DNA of 64,000 nucleotides from Chrysemys picta bellii (taxonomy: Eukaryota > Chordata > Testudines > Emydidae). The stretch covers positions 64,257,587 to 64,321,586 of the forward strand of contig NC_088797.1 of the NCBI RefSeq assembly GCF_011386835.1, written 5' to 3'. Position numbers and translations under genes: made by a program. This document shows, piece after piece, positions 32,222 through 44,271 of this stretch (positions within the stretch are counted from its first letter, which is position 1; each line of letters starts with the position of its first letter). The notes beneath the pieces were generated by a model. That model had not been told where the DNA came from. It searched no databases and saw only the letters and a list, made by a program, of their open reading frames with translations.

Positions 32222-33429
32222 CATTGACCGAAATCAAAATTCTGAATGCTGTTTTATCTAAGGCTTATGCAACATCTTTGTTTTGATGGCCTACTGTAGA
32301 ATTTACGTTGTAAAAATAATTAATTGTTTCTGCAGGAGAATTTACGCTTTCTCCCTTTGTTTTCTTCCTCTTCACCAAGCTTTTTAGGAGTCTGACTGTA
32401 TAAAATTTGTGTTGTTTGACTGCTATTGATGTAGGAATATGCTTTGTCTCATTGGTGTAAAAATCACTTTTATCTACAATTCCCTACTTGGGTGGTAATT
32501 GCTCAAAGGTGTTAAACCAATTGCTTCATTTACTTCACTTGTTGAGTTCCTGAAATTGAATAATGTGAATGATTAGTTTTTTAAAATATAGAACCTGAAG
32601 GACTGCATGAAAGAGGATTCTGTAAATGAGATGAATGGAAAGAATAGTGACAAATTGTCAAGTTGTTGTGTCACATGGAGACTTTTAATGCTGCTTTTTA
32701 TTCTATATTGTGATGTTTTTGTTGGAAGTGACACAAGAGAGTTCTCATAGTTCTTGGGGTCAGAGGGTATCTGATTTCAAACTAATTTCTTTTGCACTGC
32801 TTGGTTGATTACTGTTGTTTGGGATTATTGGCCTGCTTCTCGTTATATTAGATGACTGAACTCTAAAACTGATTTGAGTTTATTTCAGTGAGTAATTGTC
32901 ACAATGCTAAACAATAGCGCTCTTTATAAATTGGTACAATTAGGCTGATGGCTAGTAATTGAGCAATTAAAGACATGCAGGTATAGTGGATTTGTTGAAA
33001 TATAAGGTACCTTTTATCAGATACAAGTGTAACAAAGCCTAGCACTGAGGTTAATTGACTCTTTCTGTATCCATACTGTCCTAAGTCATCTTCACCACGT
33101 CAATATTTGCTGATTGACAAGGTGCTCAGACAGTTATATCACTGCTGACTCTATCCATTCAAGGTAATTGTTCAGGCTCCTTCTCTACAAGGTGTCTGAA
33201 TGATGCATTTGATTTGCATCCTAATTTGAGTCTGTACCTCCAATTTGGGTTGTCCAAGCTAAAACCATAATGTATTGGCATAGAGAAAATGTAATTTAGA
33301 TTGTATGTCATTATGAAAATTGCTGCTAAGTGGGGCACAAGACTTAGTTGTAGGGTCTGGGCTACATATTAGAAACTTCATTTTCTCTCCAGCAGGCAGT
33401 TTGTCTCACATTCCCTTAAGTAACTGTTG
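32222..33429. other. Unassigned intronic sequence
   Basis: AT-rich. No supported gene, RNA or repeat. Confidence 0.5.
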
Positions 33430-33634
33430 GTTTATCCAGTCCTGGGAACTCTTTCTGCCAGAATCCAGCACGTCCCTGCAGCCCGCAGCTTCCCGCAGCT
33501 CCCATTGGCCGGGAATGGCGGACCACGGCCACTGGGAGCTGTGGGCGGCCGTGCCTGCGGATGGTCAATGTAAACAAATGGTCTTGCGGCCCGCCAGAGG
33601 ATTACCCTGACGGACCGCAGGTCTCCCACCACTG
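33430..33634. mobile_element. hAT-type MITE right end, GC-rich
   Basis: The GC-rich block ends 'gcaggtctcccaccactg', the inverse of a CAGTGGTGGGAGACCTGC hAT terminus. The interior contains 'cagctcccattggccggga' and its inverted partner 'cggccactgggagctgtgg', a hairpin. The left terminus and duplication were not found, so it is probably truncated or recombined. Confidence 0.65.
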
Positions 33635-35739
33635 GCCCAGGTGCTCTGGTTCCTCATTATATCATCTCTCAAAACCAGTTTGGATCTGACTTATGCTTCA
33701 TCTCAGCCCCCACTTTTCCCTACAGGTATGGACAATAAGCAGCATCTTTGTTAATATGCACTTGCAACCTAACATGCAAAGACATTATTCTTAATGATAC
33801 ATGATTAATACCTTTGAGAGGACATTGTTTCCTGTGCAACTCCAAGTACCCTTACATGAAAATACAGGTTTGGGCATGTTAATTAGGTGCATCTCAGGAA
33901 CTACTTATCCAAGACCACATGACATAAGTACACAAAGATTCAGAAATTGAATGCATAATTAGATGTTTCAAAATAGCCACTGTCACAATGAGTATTGCAT
34001 TTTGTTTTGAAATAGAAACCTGAGCTAAGAGCCATCATCAATAGGTGAAAATTTGTCTTAAATTATAATTTTTAACCAACAAATTTTATTGGAAACCTTA
34101 AACTTTAGTAAATATGAAGTAAGATTGGTGGTTATCTCATGGTGGTGCTTACTAAACGAAGTTTTGCTGTACTTATTTTAATTTTGTTTCTGAGATTTGC
34201 CGTAATATTGACCAGTTTACTGCAAATCAAATATTTGCTAGTAGTGTGGTGTACCTGTAATAGTTTTTGGATCTTTCCTAATATGTTTTTGATACTGTTT
34301 TAGTTAAAACTAACATCCTGGATTGATGCTTGATTAAAATGTTTAAAAACAGCACAGGTGATAAAGAAGACAGATACGTAACAAATATTGCAGCAATGTA
34401 GTTATTGACATTGTTTTTGTAACTAAAAAAAATCAGTTTATAGAATATTGATTATTAATGTTATCATTAGTAATTATTTTGTGCTTACTAACTGAATGGA
34501 AATTTTACTTGGGTAGAGTTTTCTTAAATCCAGGAGTGGCACATAGAAACAATTAGTTTGAGTTGTGTTTGGACAGACCTATCAGATATTTTATGTGCCT
34601 TGAATTAGAAACCAAATTCTTGAATTTGTCCATGTCTAGCTTTGAACAATTTTTGTTTCCAAGTCTGTTATATTGATAAAAGTGCAAATTGTAAAGTCAC
34701 TGACTTGTAGATTGTAAATCACCTCATGCTAGCAAGTTGTCTGCTTTTTTTTTTTTTTTAAGGTATCACCCTTTTGAAGGCGGTTTAATACGATTTAATC
34801 TGCAGCTTTATTGAGTTAATCCAAATTGTAGCAAAGATAAGAGCTAAGATCTCTTGTAAGATGGCTTGATAATTTTAATATTAAATATTCTTGGCAAATG
34901 TTCTGTTAAATTAAACAGATTTTCACTTTGATGTGAACTGGAGTAATTTGATGCTTGTGAAATTGCAGCTTCAATTAGCATTTACTGAAGAATTATTGAC
35001 TGTTAACTTCTGGTCTCTACTATGCCAAATGGAAAACATCTTATCTCACGTGATGATTACATAATTAGGGTTATGATCTCTAATTTTATTTTTATTTTGT
35101 AAAGCAGATATTATTTTCTAAAGCGTTCAATATTACTTTCCACCCTGCATCTTTACTGAAGAACAGATAACATTTTCAGTATTTAAAAGATTAAAAAGTA
35201 CACATGTTCACTTTTTGATCAGATAAATAGTGTGCCTTCTGCTTATTTCTTTCAATATAACCTGTGATGAGCAAGGAATATTCCCCGATGTATCTGATTT
35301 TTAGAATGCTTGTGTTCTCTCCTTTTCTTTTGTGTGCCTGTAGTACAGTAGAATATTCTGAAGTAGGAAAGTTTTTCTCAAATAGTTGCACAAATGGAAA
35401 ATCACTGCCATCAATGATAGGCACATGTGCAAATGTTTTGTATTACAAATGAGAAATAAATATGATAAAGCAAAGGATGGTCTCTATATCCTCAGAGGCT
35501 TCAGAACGTGTGGAGGGGTCGGGTAGACAAATGTTTCTTCCATCACCCTGATCTCTGTGGCTACAGAGCACTCCTATAATTTAGGGCAATGTTACAATTT
35601 CTCTAATTCGTTTTTGCTTGTAATAGCCTTGTAGGCAACAATCCTCCCAGCCTCCAGCATACCCGTGAACCTGGGCTTGGAGAACAGAAAAGAGGCTGTG
35701 TAGACAGTATATACTTACTGGTGCCTAGGGATTGCTCTA
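33635..35739. other. Unassigned intronic sequence
   Basis: AT-rich with a T tract at 34746-34760. No supported feature. Confidence 0.5.
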
Positions 35740-36589
35740 CTTTGGAAGCATTAAGAAGGCAAAAAAGAATTTGAAGAACAGCTAGTCAAAGACACAAAAA
35801 GTAATAGCAATTTTTTTTTTAAGTTCATCAGAAGCAGGAAGCCTGCTGAACAACCAGTGGGGCCACTGGACGATGAGATGCTAAAGGACAGTAAGACCAT
35901 TGCAAAGAAACTAAATGAATTCTTTGCATGATCTTAATGGCTGAGGATATGAGGGAGATTTCTAAACCTGAGCCATTCTGTTTAGGTGACAAATCTGAGG
36001 AAATGTCCCAGATTGAGATGTCCTTAGAGGAGGTTTTGGAACAAATCGATAAATTTAACAGCAATAAGTCACCAGGACCAGATGCTATTCACCCAAGAGT
36101 TTTGAAGGAACTCAATTGTGAAATTGCAGAACTACTAATAGTTGGTTTGTAACCTATCATTTTAACCAGCTTCTGTACTAAATGAGCTAATGTGACACCA
36201 ATTTTTTAAAAGGGCTCCAGAGGTGATCCCGGCAATTACAGATTGGTAAGCTTGACTTCTTTGAGTGCTTCCTCATGTTCCTTCAACTTAGGTGTGTGTG
36301 CTCACCAGATGCACTGGTGCCAGAAGTTTTTCCTTCAGTAGTATCCATAGGGGACTGGCTCTGGCGCCCCCTGTAGTGGCGTGCACATGCCGCAGTATAC
36401 AGAGCGCCACCGGCTCCCCCCCGTACCCTCAGTTCCTTCTTGTCGCCAGTGACAGTGCTGGAACTGTTGCTGCTTCAGCTAGCACTGTTGCGTTCTTGTT
36501 CGTATAAACTTTTTAATCCTTGTATTTTAGTGTATTTAGTTGCCTGTTAGTGTTAGTAAATCCCTTAGCTATAGTTCGAAACTTCATGC

Positions 36590-37710
36590 GTCCCGAACAG
36601 GACTTTGCCTCGGGAAAGGGCATGCGCGAGGACACCACAGGTCCAAGAGGGAGTAGGGGAACAAGCCACTGGGCCACCAATGGTTGTGGAGGACCCTACG
36701 GTACTGGCATCTTCCTTGTTGTTGCCAGATGAGGCTATAACGGGGTCCTCTCCCCCCGGTTCCTCCTGATGATGCTAAAGCACAGCAGGAACTACTGAAG
36801 AGGGTCACCGCCAATCTGGGCCTTCAGGCGGAGAAGTTAGAGGAGCCCTCGGACTCTCTCTGCGATGTCCTCTGCTCCACAGCATCAGCCAGGGTGGCTT
36901 TGCCCCTTCATGAAGGGGTTTCAAAGATTACCAGTGCCCTGTGGTAAACTCCTTGCTCCTTGCCCCCCATCTCCAAGAGGGCTGAGCGCAAGTACTTTGT
37001 GCCATCCAAAGGCCACGAGTACCTGTACACCTACCCGGCTCCCAACTCCCTAGTGGTGGAGGCAGTTAACCACAGGGAGCGATAGGGTCAACCTGAAGTT
37101 ACCCATAAGAATAAAGACTCCAAGAGACTACACTTGTTTGGGCGTAAGATTTATTCGGCCTCTAGTCTCCAGTTGAGGGTGGCCAACCACCAGGCCCTCC
37201 TGGGACGCTATGACTTTAACATGTGGCAAGCCGTGGCCAAGTTCGAGGGCTTCCTTCCTGAGGCTTCTAGGAAGGAGTTCTGGGCAATTATGAGGAGGGC
37301 ACGACTGCAGCCTGGGCAATGCTCCAGGTTGCGTCAGATGTGGTGGATGCCGCCGCCTGAACCATGGCCTCAGCTGTCGCTATGTGCCCGGCATCCTGGC
37401 TGCTCATCTTTGGTCTGTCCACGGAGGCTCAGCAGTCGATGCAAGCCCTTCCCTTCAATGGGCAAGCCCTGTTTGCGGAACAGATGGACAATACGATCCA
37501 TGGCCTCCAGGACTCCTGCACGACCCTTAAAACGTTGGGCCTGTAAGTTCCTGGCCCTGCCCGCAAGTGGTTCAAGCCACAGCAGCCTCTGGGCCAAGGG
37601 AGCCACCCTTGCCAGGAGCCTCCCCAGAGGCTACAAGCGGCGTCCTAGCCGCCAGCCTTCTCAGTCGAGCTCGACCCATAATAAGCAGGCGGGCAAGTGC
37701 CCATTTTGAG
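36590..37710 (+). pseudogene. DIRS gag-like region, broken
   Basis: Fragments in shifting frames read as a capsid-like DIRS ORF1: an acidic leader, 'YEYLYTYPAP'-like and 'NSLVVEAVNHRE' segments near 37020-37080, then LFGRKIYSASSLQLRVANHQ (37131-37190) and FEGFLPEASRKEF. A glutamine/leucine-rich tail follows (STEAQQSMQALPF in another frame). Several frame changes and stops are present. Function would be RNA packaging; identification rests on position and family resemblance. Confidence 0.65.
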
Positions 37711-37899
37711 GTTACGCCAGGATACTTCATCCCCTATTTTTGCCAACCACCTTTCTCCTTTCCTCCCTGTATCGGCATCTATAATATTGGACCAATGGGT
37801 CTTCCAGTACAGTGGCGCAGGGTTATACCCTTCAGTTGCTTTCTACTCCTCCTCCTTCCCACCCCCTCTCCCTGTCCCTCTTCAGGGATCCTTCTCACG

Positions 37900-39300
37900 A
37901 GAGTATCATCGCGCAGGAGGTAAAGGGGTTACTGCCACTTGGTGTGGTGGAGGCTGTTCCTCCAGAGTACAGGAACAAGGGGTTTTATTCCCATTACTTT
38001 TTAATCCCAAAGGCCAACGGTGGTCTGTGACCTATCCTGGACCTGCGAGACTTGAACCGCTTCCTAGCAAAGCTGAGGTTCTGCATGGTCTCCCTGGCCT
38101 CCATTATCACCTCCCTGGATCTGGGGGATCTGGGAGACGCCACCCTCAATCAGAAAAATGCCTACGTCCAGATCGCCATCTTCGAGGGACACAGACGCTT
38201 CTTCCAGTTTATGGTAGGTCCCAACCACTATCAGTTTGTGGTCTTCTCGTTTGGCCTAGCGACTGCACTGCAGTTATTTACCAAGTGCATGTCAGTGGTA
38301 GATGCTTACCTCCGATGTCCGGGTCTACAGATCTACCCGTACCTCGACGACTGGCTAGTCAAAGGCAGCTCCAGGCCCAAAGGGATGTCGCGATGTTGTT
38401 GGACACTTGCTGTTGCCTCGGCCTATTGGTAAACAACAAAAAATCCACATTAGTTCTGGTACAGAGGATAGAGTTCATCGGAGTGGTGCTCGACTAGACC
38501 TGCGCCAGGGCGTCACTGCTGCTGGAGAGATTCAGGGCATTGACAGACCTCATCGCAGAGGTCTCCGCATTCCCCCTGACTACGGCCAGGGTTTGCCTGC
38601 ACCTCCTAGGTCACATGGCAGCATGCATATATGTGGTGTAGTGTGCCATGCCAGGGTCTGGATGTGACCCCTGTGGCAATGGCTGGAAAAGGTTGTTACC
38701 ATCCCTGCATCGATACTTGCCTCACTGCAATGGTGGAGTGACCCCAGGAAAGTCCTGGAAGGAGTTCCCTTTGTCAGCACTCCTTACCAGTCGAGTTGGT
38801 TTTAGACGCCTTGGACCTGGGCTGGGGCGTGCACCTCAGCACTCTCCATACCCAGGGTATGTGGTCCCCAGAGGAAATGAAGCTACACATAAACATCAAG
38901 GAGCTCAGAGTGGTCAGAATCTTGACGGACAACACAGCCTCGATGTTCTACATCAACAGACAAGGGGGAGTGCTAGCCTCGGCCCTCTGCTAAGTGGCAC
39001 TCTGTCTCTGGGACTTCTGCACTGACCACGGAATCCATTTAGAAATGTGTCACCTTCGGGGGCCAAGAACACGCTAGCGGATCATCTAAGCAGGGACTTC
39101 TCCTCTCACCACGAGCGGGTGCTCCACCCAGAGGTAGTTGGCACGATCTTCCAGAGGTGGGAAACTCCCCAAGTGGACTTGTTCGCCACCATGTAGGACA
39201 GGAGGTGCCACAGGTTTTGCTCCAGATGGAGTCTGGGCCAGGGCACCTTCTCCGATGCCTTCCTCCTGCCATGGACAGAGAGCCTGATGTACGCATTCCC
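37900..39300 (+). pseudogene. DIRS reverse transcriptase and RNase H region, broken
   Basis: Across frames the reverse transcriptase shows FYSHYFLIPKANGG, LDLRDLNRFLAKLRF, QIAIFEGHRRFFQFMVG, NHYQFVVFSFGLATALQLFT and the catalytic YLDDWLVK (about 38337-38360). Downstream, RNase H-like segments appear (LDALDLGWGVHLS with the first acidic residue; EELRVVRILTDNTASMFYIN-type region near 38900-38960). A TGA right after ANGG, a frameshift near 38130 and others make it inactive. Confidence 0.85.
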
Positions 39301-39529
39301 TCCGATTCTGCTCATCAGCAAGATCCTAGCAAATATCAAGAGCAACAAGACTCAGGTTATCATAATCGCCCCAGTGTGGCCTTGCCAGCACTGGTTCGGG
39401 TCGCTATCAAGCCTGGCAGCTATTCCTCTGTGGCTCCTGCTGAAACAACCGGACCTGCTGTCACAGGATCACGGTCAACTCTTGCATCCCAATCTCGCGT
39501 CCCTCCACCTCATGGCCTGGATGTTGAGT

Positions 39530-40430
39530 GGCTGAACCCTGAGGAACGGGCCTGTTTGGAAGGAGTCCAGAGGGTCCTCCTTGAGAGTAGAAAGCCCTCG
39601 ACTAGACAGACTTACTTGGCAAAGTGGATGAGGTTCTCCCGCTGGGTGGCCAAACGAGGCATCTCCCCTTTGCAGTCTTCAGTGCAGTCAATCTTAGACT
39701 ACCTGCTTCATTTGAGGAACCAGGGCTTGGCACACTCCTCTATCAGGATGCATCTGGCAGCCATTTCTGCCTTTCATCCACCAATTCAGGGGCAGATGGT
39801 ATTCTCCCATGACATGATGGTCAGATTCCTCAGAGGTCTTGAGACTTTTTCCACAAGTGAGGTCCCTGGTCCCGCAGTGACAACTCAACTTGGTTCTATC
39901 CAGGCTCACAGGCCCGCCCTTTGAGCCTTTGGCCTCATGCTCCCTGTCTCACCTATCGTGGAAGGTAGCTTTCCTGGTGGCGGTGACATTGGCGAGGCAA
40001 GTCTTCGAGCTGCGAGCCCTGACCTCAGAACCGCCGTACACGGTCTTCTATAAGGACAAGGTTCAGCTCTGGCCCCACCCAGCCTTCATTCCCAAGGTGA
40101 TGTCTACATTCCACATGAGCCAGGACATCTTCCTTCCGGTCTTCTGCCCCAAGCCCCATGAGAGTGGTGAAGAGAGGTGCCTTCACGCTTTAGACATAAG
40201 AGGGGCCCTAGTTTTCTACCTAGATCAAACAAAGCCTTTCCGTAAGTCCACTCAGCTTTTCATCTCTACAACTGATAGAATGAAGGGCCTCCCAGTGTCC
40301 ATGCAGAGGATTTCTAACTGGATCACCTCTTGCATTTGTACCTGCTATGAGTTGGCGAGAGTCCCTCTGCCGCCGATCGTCAGAGCCCACTCGACCAGAG
40401 CGCAGGCATCTTCATCTAAGTTGAATGGAC
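39530..40430 (+). pseudogene. DIRS tyrosine recombinase, broken
   Basis: The N-terminal SAM-like core-binding domain is visible (STRQTYLAKWMRFSRWVAKR, SSVQSILDYLLHLRNQGLAH, SIRMHLAAISAFHP). After a frame change near 39890 comes the catalytic half: 'WKVAFLVAVTLARQVFELRAL' spans the first arginine position of the fold (here Q replaces the expected R), and AHSTRAQASS gives the H-x-x-R box near 40390. It would integrate circular cDNA without target duplication. The Q-for-R change and the frameshift make this copy inactive. Confidence 0.85.
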
Positions 40431-40509
40431 ATGAGCAAGCACTCGAAGAAGAAAAGAAAGTTACCTTTTCCATAACTGGTGTTCTTCAAGATGTGTTGCT
40501 CATATCCAT
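40416..40509. repeat. Internal complementary region of the DIRS element
   Basis: The left half (40416-40449, ctaagttgaatggacatgag...) pairs with the element's left tip, and the right half (40464-40509, ccttttccataactggtg...) pairs with its right tip with one or two mismatches. Known DIRS elements use this region as the template that joins both ends into a circular intermediate. Confidence 0.9.
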
Positions 40510-41937
40510 ACCACAACCTGCCCTCCTTCCCCACTGCTGGAGTTTCTGGCAAGAAGGAACTGAGAGTTGGGGAGCCATCAGCGAACTATATATTGTGGCA
40601 TGTGCGCACCGCTCCAGGGGGCTCTGGAGCCAGTCCCCTATGGATACTGCTGAGGGAAAAACTTCTAGCTCTGGTGCATGTGATGAGCACACACACCTAA
40701 GTTGAATGGACATGAGCAACACATCTTGAAGAACACCAGTTACGGAAAAGGTCTTTTCAGTACCAGGCAAACTGGCTGAAACTATAGTAAAGAATAAAAT
40801 TGTCAGACACATAGATGAACATAATTTGTTGGGGAAGGTCAACATGGTTTTTGTAAAGGGAAATCATGCCTCGCCAATCTACTAGAATTCTTTATGGGGG
40901 TCAACAAGCATGAGGACAAGGGTGATCCAGAGGATATAGTGTACTTAGATTTTCAGAAAGCCTTTCATAAGGTCCCTCACCAAAGGCTCTTAAGCAAAAT
41001 AAGCTGTCATGTGATAAGAGGGAAGGTCGTCTTATGGATTGGTAACTGGTTAAAAGATAGGAAAGAAGGGGTAGGAATAAATGGTCAGTTTTCAGAATGG
41101 AGAGAGATAAATAGTGGTGTCCCCCAGGGGCCTGTACTGGGACCAGTACTATTCAACATATTCATAAATGATCTGGAAAAAGGGATAAACAGTGAGGTGG
41201 CAAAATTTGCAGATGATACAAAACTACTCAAGATAGTTTAGTCCCAAGCAGTCTGTGAAGAGCTACAAAGGGATCACACAAAACTGGGTGATTGAGCAAC
41301 GAAATGGCAAATGAAATTCAATGTTGATAAATGCAAAGCAATGCACATTGGAAAACATAATCCCAACTATACATACAAAATGATGTGGTCTAAATTAACT
41401 ATTACCACTCAAGAAAGAGATCTTGGAGTCATTGTGGATAGTTCTCTGAAAACATCCACTCTATGTGTAGCGGCAGTCAAAAAAGCTAACAATCTTGGGA
41501 ATCCTTAAGAAAGGGATAGATTATACGACAGAAAATATCATATTGCCTGTATATAGATCCATGGTACACTCACATCTTGAATACTGCATACAGATGTGGT
41601 CGCCCTATCTCAAAAAAGATATATTGGAATCGGAAAAGATTCAGAAAAGGGCAACAAAAATGATTCAGAGTATGGGACAGCTTCCGTATAAGGAGAGATT
41701 AATAAAATGGGCACTTTTCAGCTTGGAAGAGAGATGACTAAGGCCGGATATGATAGAGGTCTATAAAATCATGACTGGTGTGGAGAAAGTAAATAAGGAA
41801 GTGTTATTTACTCCTTCTCATAACACACGAACTAGGGGTCACCAAATGAAATTAATAGGCAGCAGGTTTAAAACAAACAAAAGGAAATATTTCTTCACAC
41901 AACGCACAGTCAACCTCTGGAACTCCTTGCCAGAGGA

Positions 41938-43386
41938 CAGGGTGGATTTAATTTAAATTATGATTTAAATCACTAGTCAAGAAGACTATTTAATCATGGA
42001 TTTCTATATAAAAGTGCATTCTTGTTGGTTGTTATAACCTTAATACATATTCTTCACAACTCAGAGATAGATGTAGGTTTCATTATTAGAAGGTATACAC
42101 TATACATTTTTTAAGTGATGTTCCTTTCATTATCTTCAACGCAGTTTCCTCCTGAGAAGGAACACTTCTCATGATGTTTTTTCATTTGGGTAGGGTTACT
42201 ATACGTCCGGATTTTCCCGGACATGTCCGGCTTGTTGGTCCTCAAATCCCCATCCGGGAGGAAATTCCCAAAAGCCAGGCATGTCCGGGAAAATAGGGAG
42301 GGGTCGTGTGGCTTGGATCCGGGCTGGGGCCAGGGCTGGAGCCGCTGGGGCCAGCGGTGCTTGGCTGCTGGCCGGCGCCACTCTGCCAGGGCCGGGCCAG
42401 AGCCGCTCGGCCGGAACCGGGGCCCGAGCCGAGCTGGCCAGAGCCGCTGGGACCGGGGCTGGGGATGCTCGGCCGGCGCCGCTTTTTGTTTTTTTAAAAT
42501 ATGGTAAACCTACATTTGGGCAACCAGGCCTTGCATTTCTTTGTTGCACTGTTTGCATTTTGCACGCATGCCTGTCTTACCCATAGGTAGAGGAACTTAT
42601 TTTAAATATTCCTAAACTGGGTCTCTTTTATGGCCTGCTGCCATTAGAGGTTTTCCCTTCTACTGAGAGAATGGTATAGTAGATCTCAAATCAATGAAGG
42701 CTACACTCAGAAAGACCTCAAAACTTCTGGAATATGCTGCTCAAACAGTTTCACTTTTGTTTCTACTACCTGTCCCTCCCTTCTACCATTTATATCCAGA
42801 CTTCTTCTCCTTGTCCAGATCTCTATTCCTCCCCTAACAATCTTCTATTCATTGAAACTTTGCACTTTTAGAGAGAGGTAAGGGATTGACTCTGTGTACA
42901 CAAATTTGCAGAGGGACGATAGGGTTGAGGTCTGTTATTTCTCACCTCTATTTATTTATTTATTTTAAAACATTTTAGCTGTTAACAAGCATGTTATCTC
43001 TGGAGACACAAATCCACGGTTTGAGAACTGCAAAACTAAGCTTCTCTGATGGTATCTTCAAGACTGAGCACTGAGTCCCATTGGGTAGAGAGAAAGATTA
43101 ACCTAAATAATCTATACAGAAGCCCCTGGAACCCCATAAGATTGGTCCCTAATCTATGAACTATTGGAGCTCCTTTACAAAAATTTTCTTAAACGTTACA
43201 TGAATATATTGTCTCATACTATAGAATTAGAATTTATAATCCCTATTCCATGATGAGATATCTTTGAGCTATAATGTATCTTAATTAAAACGACCTTTTT
43301 CCTCAAAAATCATTTTATCAAAAAAATCCAACTTAAATAAAAAAAATCTGATTTTTTTTTTAAATCATTGATTTTTATCCGCCCTG
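41938..43386. mobile_element. hAT-type non-autonomous element in CR1, 8-bp duplication
   Basis: The 1449-bp element starts CAGGGTGGATTTAATTT and ends 'tttttatccgccctg'. It is flanked by CCAGAGGA (41930-41937) and CCAGAAGA (43387-43394), an 8-bp duplication with one difference. It is AT-rich with no transposase. It shares its right terminus with the repeat ending at 27422. Confidence 0.88.
42191..42512. mobile_element. GC-rich hAT-type MITE nested in the hAT element
   Basis: The ends TAGGGTTACTATA and (reverse complement) TAGGTTTACCATA are flanked by a perfect 8-bp duplication CATTTGGG (42183-42190, 42513-42520). The interior is very GC- and CpG-rich, with short palindromes (cccggacatgtccgg) and repeated 'gccgctggg'/'ggccgg' units. 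It stands out sharply from its AT-rich host. ORFs across it are compositional. Confidence 0.85.
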
Positions 43387-43641
43387 CCAGAAGATGTTGT
43401 GAAGGCGAAGACTATAACAGGATTGAAAAAAGAACTAGATAAATTCATGGCGGATAGGTCCATCAATGTCTATTAGCCAGGATGGACAGGGATGGTGTCC
43501 CTCGCCTCTGTTTGCCAGAAGCTGGGAATGGGCAACGGGGGATGGATCATTTGATGATTATCTGTTCTTTTCATTCCCTCTGGGGCACCTGGCATTGGCC
43601 ACCTAGATAGACCTTTGGTCTTACCCAGTCTGGCCGTTCTA

Positions 43642-44271
43642 TTTTTTTTTTTTTTTTTAATTTTCGTAATCCCTATCTATCTACCTAAAACAGCTTTAAA
43701 TCCTCTTTGTGCAGCCAAGAATGACAGGGCTGAGAACTTGGCCCAATGGGCTGTTCTGTGCCCAAATGTATTTTTCTAGAATTCTGTGTACCACTGCCGA
43801 GTATGCTTTTTGCTGTGTGTCAAACTTGTTAAGCCCTTAAATTAGAGAAGCATAGAGTTTACATTAACCCTACTCTTTGATGACCAAGGTCAAATTAACC
43901 TAATTCTTCCATGGCCTAATCTTATTGTGAAGCAGTTCACATAGTTTGTATTTGTGCATGTTTGCATGGAGTGGGCAAGAAATGAAAATGGAACTAGTAG
44001 CCATATTAGAAGTACTCAGATAACTTTTTCTAGTGAGCATAGATAATATGTAATGCACCAGTGAAAAGGTGCCTAATAGAATAAAGACGTTCATATCTAA
44101 TTTTGACTGTAAGTTCTTAGATGCCAACAAGACTTGAACAAATTACTGTTGATTCATGAATGTAGGTTTAACTTGAACAAAAGCTTATTGCAAATACATT
44201 TGAAGTTTGAGTTCAACATTTAAATATAGGTGGTATGTGAATATAGTACAGTTAGCTGTACTAACTGTACT
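43642..44271. other. Poly-T tract and unassigned sequence
   Basis: A T run of about 18 at 43642-43660 follows the CR1 end. The rest is unassigned. Confidence 0.5.

Larger units (their letters stand above)
36258..40755 (+). mobile_element. DIRS-type tyrosine-recombinase retrotransposon with ITRs and internal complementary region
   Basis: Inverted terminal repeats lie at 36258-36460 and 40538-40751, sharing e.g. 'tatccataggggactggctc'. An internal complementary region sits before the right ITR. Its left half 40416-40449 is the reverse complement of the element's left tip (36258-36291), and its right half 40464-40509 is the reverse complement of the right tip (40706-40751). This is the textbook DIRS architecture. 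There is no target duplication, as expected for tyrosine-recombinase integration, and the host CR1 sequence resumes directly. Gene order is gag, RT/RNase H, then recombinase, all broken by stops and frameshifts. Confidence 0.93.
35740..43641 (+). mobile_element. CR1 LINE split by two later insertions (parts 35740-36257, 40756-41937, 43387-43641)
   Basis: Three blocks form one CR1 ORF2 in order on the plus strand. Block 1 holds the pre-RT and RT start (KKLNEFFA, SNKSPGPDAIHPRVLKEL, DPGNYRLVSLTS). Block 2 continues directly at 'cagtaccaggcaaactgg' and has the RT core ([50 protein letters not shown]) and the C-terminal part ([16 protein letters not shown]). Block 3 resumes at 'ccagaagatgttgtgaaggc' with the end of ORF2 and the 3' UTR (ctctggggcacctggcattg ... 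acccagtctggccgttct). Stops and frame changes are frequent, so it is inactive. The interruptions are a DIRS element (36258-40755) and a hAT element (41938-43386). Confidence 0.93.

Noticed and set aside
37697..38497. 266-codon ORF as a single gene
   Set aside because: It overlaps the DIRS reverse transcriptase in a different frame from the RT motifs; only fragments match RT, so it is a frame mosaic and not one protein.
42199..42586. CpG-island promoter of a host gene
   Set aside because: The CpG-rich block coincides exactly with a MITE bounded by an 8-bp duplication inside another transposon.
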